Source: Pseudomonadota bacterium
Lineage (GTDB): Bacteria; Pseudomonadota; Gammaproteobacteria; Enterobacterales; Enterobacteriaceae
Length of the DNA stretch: 5,702 nt
Reading direction: 5' to 3'
Assembly (NCBI GenBank): GCA_023425455.1
Contig: JAFACP010000329.1
Location: 1 to 5,702 of the forward strand
A program made the translations under genes and the position numbers. This document shows positions 1 through 5,702 of this stretch, piece after piece; positions within the stretch are counted from its first letter, which is position 1, and every line of letters begins with the position of its first letter. The notes under the pieces are model-generated. The model searched no databases, had not been told where the DNA came from, and saw only the letters and a list, made by a program, of their open reading frames with translations.

Positions 1-192
1 CTCCACGACTGCCTGACCCGCGCCCTCAAGGCGGGGGCGACCATTACCGATGAGGCTTCGGCGCTGGAGTATTGCGGTTTCCACCCTGAGCTGGTTGAAG
101 GCCGTGCGGATAACATAAAAGTGACGCGCCCGGAAGATTTACAGCTCGCGGAATTTTATCTTACCCGTTCGACTCATCAGGAGAAGGCATAA
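1..192 (+). CDS. ispD: IspD, 2-C-methyl-D-erythritol 4-phosphate cytidylyltransferase (3' end only)
   Basis: The window opens inside this gene; 63 codons and a TAA stop are visible, about the last quarter of a protein that is 236 residues in E. coli. IspD joins CTP and methylerythritol phosphate to give CDP-methylerythritol in the cytoplasmic MEP isoprenoid pathway. The visible part includes the family segment [15 protein letters not shown]; counting back from the E. coli length, its lysine corresponds to Lys213, which contacts substrate. The N-terminal CTP-binding loop lies outside the window. The stop overlaps the ispF start by one base (TAATG), which fits the known pairing of these two MEP-pathway genes. 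No frameshift or odd residue is seen in the visible part. Confidence 0.95.
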   Translation, partial: LHDCLTRALKAGATITDEASALEYCGFHPELVEGRADNIKVTRPEDLQLAEFYLTRSTHQEKA

Positions 193-671
193 TGCGAATT
201 GGACACGGTTTTGATGTACACGCCTTTGGCGGAGAAGGCCCAATTATCATTGGCGGCGTGCGCATTCCTTATGAAAAAGGTCTGCTCGCGCATTCTGATG
301 GCGACGTCGCGCTGCATGCCCTGACGGACGCGCTGCTCGGCGCGGCGGCGCTGGGCGATATTGGCAAACTGTTCCCGGACACCGACTCGGCCTTTAAGGG
401 CGCTGACAGCCGCGAGCTGCTGCGCGAAGCCTGGTGCCGGATTCAGGCGAAGGGGTATCGCCTCTGTAACGTCGATGTGACCATCATCGCCCAGGTGCCG
501 AAAATGCTGCCGCACATTCCACAGATGCGGGTGTTTATTGCCGAAGATCTGGGCTGTCATATGGATGATGTCAACGTCAAAGCCACCACGACCGAGAAAC
601 TCGGTTTTACCGGCCGGGGTGAAGGTATTGCCTGTGAAGCGGTGGCGCTGCTGGTGAAGGCGGAAAAATGA
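192..671 (+). CDS. ispF: IspF, 2-C-methyl-D-erythritol 2,4-cyclodiphosphate synthase
   Basis: IspF cyclises CDP-methylerythritol 2-phosphate to methylerythritol cyclodiphosphate and releases CMP, two steps after IspD in the MEP pathway; it works as a soluble trimer with active sites at subunit interfaces. The 159-residue length equals that of the E. coli enzyme. The metal ligands are all visible: Asp8 and His10 in GHGFDVH, and His42 in DVALHALTD. Asp56 lies in [12 protein letters not shown], and the CDP-binding signature [16 protein letters not shown] falls at about 132-147. The start is supported by an AGGAG site at 179-183, 8 nt upstream, and by the conserved N-terminus [12 protein letters not shown]. 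The stop overlaps the truD start as ATGA, so translation of truD is probably coupled. Confidence 0.98.
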   Translation: MRIGHGFDVHAFGGEGPIIIGGVRIPYEKGLLAHSDGDVALHALTDALLGAAALGDIGKLFPDTDSAFKGADSRELLREAWCRIQAKGYRLCNVDVTIIAQVPKMLPHIPQMRVFIAEDLGCHMDDVNVKATTTEKLGFTGRGEGIACEAVALLVKAEK

Positions 672-1697
672 CAGCGTTTGAGAATCTGACTTATCTGCAC
701 GGCAAACCGCAGGGAAATGGTCTGCTCAAGGCCAGTCCTGAAGATTTTGTCGTGGTGGAGGATCTGGGGTTTGCGCCGGATGGCGAAGGTGAACACATCC
801 TGGTGCGTATTCTGAAAAACGGCTGCAACACCCGCTTTGTGGCCGATGCGCTGGCCCGGTTCCTCAAGATCCATGCCCGTGAAGTGAGCTTCGCCGGACA
901 AAAAGACAAACAGGCTGTTACTGAACAGTGGCTCTGTGCCCGGGTGCCGGGCAACGGGATGCCTGATTTAAGCAAGTTTGAGCTTGAAGGCTGTAAGGTG
1001 CTGGAGTATGCCCGCCACAGACGTAAACTTCGCCTCGGGGCGCTGAAGGGCAACGCGTTTACCCTGGTGCTGCGTGAGGTGACCCGGCGGGATGACGTCG
1101 AGAAGCGGCTCAACGCTATCGTCGCACACGGCGTACCGAACTACTTTGGCGCGCAACGTTTTGGGATCGGCGAAAGCAACCTGCAGGGCGCGCTGCGCTG
1201 GGCGCAAAGCGATGCGCCGGTGCGTGACCGGAATAAACGCAGTTTTTGGTTGTCGGCGGCCCGTAGCGCGTTGTTTAATCAGATTGTTAGCGAACGGCTG
1301 AAAAAAACAGACGCGAATCAAGTTGTTGTCGGCGATGCGCTACAATTAGCGGGACGCGGGAGCTGGTTTGTGGCAACGGCCGGGGAGATGGCCGATCTGC
1401 AGTCGCGTGTTGCGGACAAGACGCTGATGATCACCGCGGCGCTGCCGGGGGCGGGCGAGTGGGGCACGCAGGGGGCTGCGCTGGCTGCGGAACAGTCTGC
1501 CGTTGCCGATGCATCGATGCTGCAATCCTTGCTGGTTCGGGAAAACGTCGACGCCGCGCGCCGCGCAATGCTGCTCTATCCGCAGCAGTTGAGCTGGAAC
1601 TGGTGGGATGACGTAACCGTCGAGTTACGTTTTTGGCTGCCGGCAGGCAGTTTTGCCACCAGTGTGGTCAGGGAACTTATTAATACGTCAGGTGATT

Positions 1698-1717
<20 letters not shown>
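668..1717 (+). CDS. truD: TruD, tRNA pseudouridine(13) synthase
   Basis: TruD converts uridine 13 of tRNA(Glu) to pseudouridine in the cytoplasm. The 349-residue length equals that of E. coli TruD. The catalytic aspartate is Asp80 in the motif [13 protein letters not shown] (about 75-87). Other family blocks are NYFGAQRFG at 158-166 and [16 protein letters not shown] at about 190-205, the latter inside the TRUD insertion domain typical of this family. The C-terminus [17 protein letters not shown] is also conserved. The start ATG overlaps the ispF stop by 4 nt, with an AAGGCGG-like ribosome site just upstream. The last 20 nt are shared with the start of surE in another frame. The region at about 265-290 ([18 protein letters not shown]) looks more variable than the rest. 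The identification is secure. Confidence 0.98.
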
Positions 1718-3079
<1,362 letters not shown>

Positions 3080-3122
3080 TACTCGGAATTTTCCAGGGTT
3101 ATTAAGGCAAATTCAGCGTATG

Positions 3123-3148
3123 GTGTGGCGCAAGGTTTGTGCCATCAC
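3123..3148 (+). other. Imperfect hairpin in the pcm-nlpD gap
   Basis: In the 114-nt gap between pcm and nlpD, GGCGCAA (3127-3133) pairs with TTGTGCC (3137-3143) around a 3-nt loop. The stem extends outward by GTGT with ATCAC through one bulged T (3145), giving 11 pairs of which one is G-U. No clean run of T follows, only TTAATTTTAAG, so a strong intrinsic terminator is unlikely. It could be a weak attenuator, an RNA-processing site or a transcription-factor operator. nlpD is known to have its own promoters in E. coli in this area, but I could not pick out a convincing -35/-10 pair here. Confidence 0.4.
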
Positions 3149-3193
3149 GGTTAATTTTAAGTCACTGGTAGTTAACAGATTCCTGGGGGATAA

Positions 3194-4318
3194 ATGAGCG
3201 CGGGAAGCCCAAAATTCACCATCAGCCGTGTTGCGGCATTATCACTGGTTTCACTCTGGCTGGCGGGCTGTACGAGTTCTAATAACGCACCCGCGCCGGT
3301 CAGCTCTGTCGGCGGAACCGGCGGGCCGGGGAACACGTCTGGCGGGATGCTGATTACGCCTCCACCTAAAATGGGCACGTCAACGACGCAACAAACGCCT
3401 CAAATTCAGCCAGTTCAGCGTTCAGTTACGCAGCCAACACAGATTCAGCCAGTCGAACAACCTGTTCAGACTCAAAATGGCCGCATAGTATATAACCGCC
3501 AGTATGGGAACATTCCGAAAGGCAGTTATACCGGCGGCAGCACCTATTCGGTTAAACGCGGCGATACGCTGTTCTATATCGCGTGGATCACCGGAAATGA
3601 CTTCCGCGATCTGGCGCAACGCAATAACGTTCAGGCGCCATACGCGCTGGAAGTGGGGCAAACGCTGCAGGTCGGGAATGCCACAGGCACGCCACTTACG
3701 CCGGGCAATACGGTTTCCGCTGCGGATGTCACCGCGCAAAATAACAGCGTTAAGCCTGCACAAAAATCAGGCGCAGTGGTTGCTTCGCAACCGGTAATTA
3801 CGTATTCTGAAGATTCAGGTGATCAGAGTGCTAACAAAATGTTGCCGAATAATAAAGGTACTGCGACGGTTGTCACAGCACCGGTTACGGCACCTGTGGT
3901 TAGCTCTACCGAACCGACTGCCAGCAGTATGACGTCCAGTTCGCCCATCTCAGCATGGCGCTGGCCAACTGACGGTAAGATTATCGAAAACTTCACTTCC
4001 TCCGAGGGGGGAAATAAAGGGATCGATATCGCAGGAAGTAAGGGACAGGCTATTATCGCGACCGCTGACGGGCGCGTGGTATATGCCGGTAACGCGCTGC
4101 GCGGATACGGTAATCTTATTATCATCAAACACAACGATGATTACCTGAGTGCCTACGCCCATAACGATACAATGCTGGTCCGGGAACAACAAGAAGTTAA
4201 GGCGGGGCAAAAAATCGCTACCATGGGTAGCACCGGAACCAGTTCTACACGCTTGCATTTTGAAATTCGTTACAAGGGGAAATCCGTAAACCCGCTGCAG
4301 TATTTACTGCGGCGATAA
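3194..4318 (+). CDS. nlpD: NlpD, outer-membrane lipoprotein activating the amidase AmiC
   Basis: In E. coli NlpD is an outer-membrane lipoprotein that activates the peptidoglycan amidase AmiC during daughter-cell separation. The 374-residue protein begins with a lipoprotein signal peptide: hydrophobic residues about 12-24, then lipobox LAGC at 23-26 with Cys26 as the lipidation site. Residue 27 is Thr, not Asp, which fits sorting to the outer membrane. A Gly/Pro/Gln-rich linker runs to about residue 95, a LysM domain covers about 117-160, a second low-complexity Ser/Thr/Val linker follows, and a LytM (M23) domain covers about 270-370. The LytM domain is degenerate: Asn274 and Arg353 replace two zinc-binding histidines, while Asp278, His323 and His355 remain, so it should regulate rather than cut. 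GGGGGA at 3185-3190 is a rather close ribosome site. The gene also contains the rpoS promoter and leader. Confidence 0.97.
   Translation: MSAGSPKFTISRVAALSLVSLWLAGCTSSNNAPAPVSSVGGTGGPGNTSGGMLITPPPKMGTSTTQQTPQIQPVQRSVTQPTQIQPVEQPVQTQNGRIVYNRQYGNIPKGSYTGGSTYSVKRGDTLFYIAWITGNDFRDLAQRNNVQAPYALEVGQTLQVGNATGTPLTPGNTVSAADVTAQNNSVKPAQKSGAVVASQPVITYSEDSGDQSANKMLPNNKGTATVVTAPVTAPVVSSTEPTASSMTSSSPISAWRWPTDGKIIENFTSSEGGNKGIDIAGSKGQAIIATADGRVVYAGNALRGYGNLIIIKHNDDYLSAYAHNDTMLVREQQEVKAGQKIATMGSTGTSSTRLHFEIRYKGKSVNPLQYLLRR
3404..3453 (+). repeat. Short direct repeat in the Gln/Pro-rich linker of nlpD
   Basis: The 11-base unit ATTCAGCCAGT occurs at 3404-3414 and again at 3443-3453, encoding IQPV twice in the linker after the lipidated cysteine. 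The surrounding protein is Gln/Pro/Val-rich. As I recall, E. coli NlpD carries more copies of a similar PQIQPVQ unit, so this is probably a tract whose copy number drifts between species. It has no evident regulatory meaning. Confidence 0.55.
3780..3815 (+). promoter_or_regulatory. Main rpoS promoter (rpoSp) inside nlpD
   Basis: The proposed -10 box is TATTCT at 3803-3808 and the weak -35 box is TTGCTT at 3780-3785, with a 17-nt spacer. The predicted start of transcription is near 3815, about 563 nt before the rpoS ATG. In E. coli the main rpoS transcript starts inside nlpD about 567 nt upstream of the gene. The spacer between nlpD and rpoS is a few bases shorter here, which accounts for the small difference. 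The CRP site downstream fits the same start point. The boxes alone would be weak evidence; the position makes the call. Confidence 0.75.
3862..3877 (+). promoter_or_regulatory. CRP (cAMP receptor protein) binding site downstream of rpoSp
   Basis: TGCGA, six bases, then TCACA matches the CRP consensus TGTGA-N6-TCACA at 9 of 10 defined positions. Its centre is about +55.5 from the predicted rpoS transcription start, close to the downstream CRP site reported for the E. coli rpoS promoter. It lies inside nlpD codons. CRP bound here would be expected to affect rpoS transcription in response to carbon supply; the direction of the effect cannot be read from sequence. Confidence 0.65.
4263..4292 (+). 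promoter_or_regulatory. rpoS inhibitory antisense element and sRNA pairing site (DsrA/RprA/ArcZ type)
   Basis: The segment AAATTCGTTACA followed by AGGGGAAATCC at 4263-4285 is, as far as I recall, identical to the E. coli rpoS leader segment that pairs with DsrA; DsrA carries the complement around TGTAACGAATTT. The same stretch can fold onto the ribosome-binding region: AAGG (4274-4277) with CCTT (4374-4377), GG (4278-4279) with CC (4371-4372), TCC (4283-4285) with GGA (4367-4369), and ACC (4290-4292) with GGT (4363-4365). That would hide the Shine-Dalgarno sequence until an sRNA displaces it. It lies at -115 to -86 from the rpoS ATG, still inside nlpD. Confidence 0.75.
4293..4314 (+). promoter_or_regulatory. 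First hairpin of the proximal rpoS leader, formed by the last nlpD codons
   Basis: CGCTGCAGT (4293-4301) pairs fully with ACTGCGGCG (4306-4314), counting one G-U pair, around the loop ATTT. The 9-pair stem uses the codons for the C-terminal residues of NlpD and ends just before its TAA stop. It sits between the antisense element and the ribosome site, as in the E. coli leader. There is no T-run after it, so it is a leader structure and not a terminator. Confidence 0.7.
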
Positions 4319-4320
4319 TT

Positions 4321-4353
4321 TGACGGGGCATGCCAGCCAGGATGTCTCGTTCA
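4321..4353 (+). promoter_or_regulatory. Second hairpin of the proximal rpoS leader, in the nlpD-rpoS gap
   Basis: TGACGGGGCAT (4321-4331) can pair with ATGTCTCGTTCA (4342-4353) in 11 pairs, three of the inner ones adjacent to or being G-U (two G-U pairs), with a single bulged T at 4350 and a 10-nt loop. It fills most of the 59-nt gap between the two genes. The base sequence differs from the E. coli spacer as I recall it, yet a hairpin sits in the same place. The 3' arm ends 11 nt before the rpoS ribosome-binding site. Confidence 0.6.
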
Positions 4354-4364
4354 GGGATCACGGG

Positions 4365-4370
4365 TAGGAG
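4365..4370 (+). promoter_or_regulatory. rpoS ribosome binding site
   Basis: TAGGAG at 4365-4370 lies 7 nt before the ATG at 4378 and decides the start: the in-frame ATG codons at 4330 and 4342 lie inside the leader hairpin and have no comparable site. The GGA can pair with TCC at 4283-4285 in the inhibitory leader fold. Confidence 0.85.
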
Positions 4371-4377
4371 CCACCTT

Positions 4378-5370
4378 ATGAGTCAGAATACGCTGAAAGT
4401 TCATGATTTAAATGAAGATGCGGAATTTGATGAGAACGGAGCAGAGGCTTTTGACGAAAAAGCCTTAGTAGAAGAGGAACCCAGTGATAACGATTTGGCT
4501 GAAGAAGAGCTGTTATCGCAGGGTGCCACACAGCGTGTACTGGACGCGACTCAGCTTTACCTTGGGGAGATTGGTTACTCCCCACTGTTAACGGCCGAAG
4601 AAGAAGTCTATTTTGCACGTCGTGCTTTGCGTGGTGATGTTGCCTCGCGCCGTCGCATGATTGAAAGTAACCTGCGTCTGGTCGTGAAAATTGCCCGTCG
4701 TTACGGAAATCGTGGTCTGGCGCTGCTGGACCTGATCGAAGAGGGTAACCTGGGCCTCATCCGCGCAGTTGAGAAGTTTGACCCGGAACGCGGGTTCCGC
4801 TTTTCAACCTACGCGACCTGGTGGATTCGTCAGACCATCGAACGGGCGATTATGAACCAAACCCGTACGATCCGCCTGCCGATTCACATCGTCAAAGAGT
4901 TGAACGTCTATCTGCGTACCGCGCGCGAGTTGTCCCATAAGCTGGACCACGAGCCAAGTGCGGAAGAGATTGCTGAACAACTCGACAAACCGGTTGATGA
5001 CGTAAGCCGTATGCTGCGTCTCAACGAGCGCATTACCTCGGTTGACACCCCGCTGGGTGGCGACTCCGAAAAAGCGCTGCTGGATATCCTGGCCGATGAA
5101 AAAGACAACGGCCCGGAGGACACCACACAGGACGATGACATGAAACAGAGCATCGTCAAATGGCTGTTCGAACTGAACGCCAAACAGCGTGAAGTGCTGG
5201 CGCGACGTTTCGGTTTACTGGGGTATGAAGCTGCGACACTGGAAGATGTCGGCCGTGAAATTGGCCTGACCCGTGAACGTGTTCGTCAGATTCAGGTTGA
5301 AGGTTTACGTCGCCTGCGTGAGATCCTGCAGGGACAAGGGCTGAATATCGAAGCGCTGTTCCGCGAATAA
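4378..5370 (+). CDS. rpoS: RpoS, RNA polymerase sigma factor sigma-38 (sigma-S)
   Basis: RpoS directs RNA polymerase to stationary-phase and general-stress promoters. From this ATG the protein has 330 residues, the E. coli length, and begins [17 protein letters not shown]. The acidic N-terminal region covers about 1-52, followed by region 1.2 ([19 protein letters not shown]). Region 2 includes [30 protein letters not shown] and the -10-contacting segment [18 protein letters not shown] (about 141-158). Lys173, the key residue for recognition by RssB and hence ClpXP turnover, is present. Region 4.2 has the helix-turn-helix [29 protein letters not shown] (about 286-314). Codon 33 is GAG (Glu). 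Control of transcription and translation lies in the preceding nlpD sequence. No lesion of the kind common in laboratory strains is seen. Confidence 0.98.
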   Translation: MSQNTLKVHDLNEDAEFDENGAEAFDEKALVEEEPSDNDLAEEELLSQGATQRVLDATQLYLGEIGYSPLLTAEEEVYFARRALRGDVASRRRMIESNLRLVVKIARRYGNRGLALLDLIEEGNLGLIRAVEKFDPERGFRFSTYATWWIRQTIERAIMNQTRTIRLPIHIVKELNVYLRTARELSHKLDHEPSAEEIAEQLDKPVDDVSRMLRLNERITSVDTPLGGDSEKALLDILADEKDNGPEDTTQDDDMKQSIVKWLFELNAKQREVLARRFGLLGYEAATLEDVGREIGLTRERVRQIQVEGLRRLREILQGQGLNIEALFRE

Positions 5371-5384
5371 GCCGCTTTTCCACT

Positions 5385-5414
5385 AAAAAGGCCAGTCTTT
5401 CGACTGGCCTTTTT
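5385..5414. terminator. Bidirectional intrinsic terminator between rpoS and mutS
   Basis: GGCCAGTC (5390-5397) and GACTGGCC (5402-5409) form a perfect 8-pair GC-rich stem with loop TTTC. It is preceded by five A and followed by five T, so it reads as a stem plus U-run on both strands. On the plus strand it lies 14 nt after the rpoS stop; on the minus strand it begins about 10 nt past the mutS stop. One element therefore probably ends both converging transcripts. Confidence 0.93.
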
Positions 5415-5423
5415 CTTTGCCTG

Positions 5424-5702
5424 TCACACCAGGCTCTTTAAACGATAAATCCACTCCAGCGCCTGGCGCGGCGTCAGAGAATCCGGGTCAAGGTTTTCCA
5501 GCGCTTCCACGGCCGGTGACGTCTCTTCGGCTGGTGTCAGCAACGACATCTGGGTTCCGTCTATTTGCGTGGCTGCGGCGTTCGGCGAGAGGCTTTCCAG
5601 CTCGCGCAGCTTCTGTCGCGCACGCTTAATCACCTCTTTCGGCACCCCCGCCAGCGCGGCAACCGCCAGGCCATAGCTCTTGCTCGCCGCACCATCCTGC
5701 AC
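5424..5702 (-). CDS. mutS: MutS, DNA mismatch recognition ATPase (3' end only)
   Basis: The last 92 codons and the TGA stop of mutS are read on the minus strand; the gene continues past the right edge, so the GTG at 5700-5702 is an internal valine and not a start. MutS binds mismatched bases and starts methyl-directed repair with MutL and MutH. The visible part begins at the end of the ATPase domain ([19 protein letters not shown]). By E. coli numbering (853 residues), QMSLL at 812-816 is the beta-clamp-binding motif, and [22 protein letters not shown] is the C-terminal tetramerisation segment with Asp835 and Arg840 present. The Walker motifs and mismatch-binding domain are outside the window. 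It converges on rpoS with a 53-nt gap. Confidence 0.97.
   Translation of the reverse strand: MQDGAASKSYGLAVAALAGVPKEVIKRARQKLRELESLSPNAAATQIDGTQMSLLTPAEETSPAVEALENLDPDSLTPRQALEWIYRLKSLV

Larger units (their letters stand above)
3815..4377 (+). promoter_or_regulatory. Long 5' leader of the rpoS mRNA
   Basis: The predicted leader of about 563 nt runs from the promoter inside nlpD to the rpoS start codon, so most of it is also nlpD coding sequence. In E. coli this leader keeps rpoS translation low until Hfq and the small RNAs DsrA, RprA or ArcZ open it. The last 115 nt here carry all the needed parts: a pairing site, two hairpins, and a stretch complementary to the ribosome-binding region. The 5' end is inferred from the promoter position. 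Confidence 0.7.

Noticed and set aside
1653..1697. Upstream start for surE adding 15 residues
   Set aside because: The extra residues are truD sequence read in another frame; the SurE family starts at [10 protein letters not shown], and 1698 has its own AGGTGAT site.
3152..3157. TAATTT as a -10 box for an nlpD promoter
   Set aside because: No acceptable -35 box is found at 16-18 nt upstream, so it is too weak to list even though nlpD promoters are expected in this area.
4330..4377. In-frame upstream extension of rpoS by 16 residues, starting at ATG 4330 (another ATG at 4342)
   Set aside because: Both codons lie in the leader hairpin without a good ribosome site, while 4378 has TAGGAG at the right distance and begins the conserved [17 protein letters not shown].
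5417..5629. Plus-strand open frame of 70 codons opposite mutS
   Set aside because: It overlaps the clearly recognised mutS end and encodes an Ala/Pro/Arg-rich sequence with no known motif.

Overview
This window is a stretch of enterobacterial core chromosome carrying the conserved order ispD (3' end), ispF, truD, surE, pcm, nlpD and rpoS on the plus strand, followed by the 3' end of mutS on the minus strand. Protein lengths, catalytic residues and near-identity to the E. coli/Salmonella proteins as I remember them point to the family Enterobacteriaceae. It is not E. coli K-12: NlpD is 374 rather than 379 residues, the nlpD-rpoS spacer has a different sequence, and mutS lies directly beside rpoS. 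I would guess a relative in the Enterobacter/Citrobacter/Klebsiella group, but I cannot fix the genus from this window.

From 1 to 3079 five genes are packed with overlapping ends: ispD/ispF share 1 nt, ispF/truD 4 nt, truD/surE 20 nt and surE/pcm 7 nt. This indicates one transcript with translational coupling. The products cover isoprenoid precursor synthesis (IspD, IspF), tRNA pseudouridylation (TruD), nucleotide dephosphorylation (SurE) and repair of isoaspartyl protein damage (Pcm).

From 3080 to 4377 a 114-nt gap with an imperfect hairpin precedes nlpD, a lipoprotein with a LysM domain and a degenerate LytM (M23) domain. The second half of nlpD doubles as the control region of rpoS. It holds the likely main rpoS promoter near 3780-3815, an excellent CRP half-site pair at 3862-3877, and a leader RNA of about 563 nt. 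At the end of the leader are an Hfq-dependent sRNA pairing site, two hairpins and a sequence that can fold back over the rpoS ribosome binding site.

From 4378 to 5702 rpoS (sigma-38, 330 residues) is intact. A 53-nt gap with one symmetrical terminator separates it from the convergent end of mutS, whose clamp-binding and tetramerisation motifs are present.

I found no mobile element, CRISPR array, tRNA or rRNA, and no previously undescribed system. The most interesting material is the dense regulatory coding inside nlpD and the compact rpoS-mutS junction.
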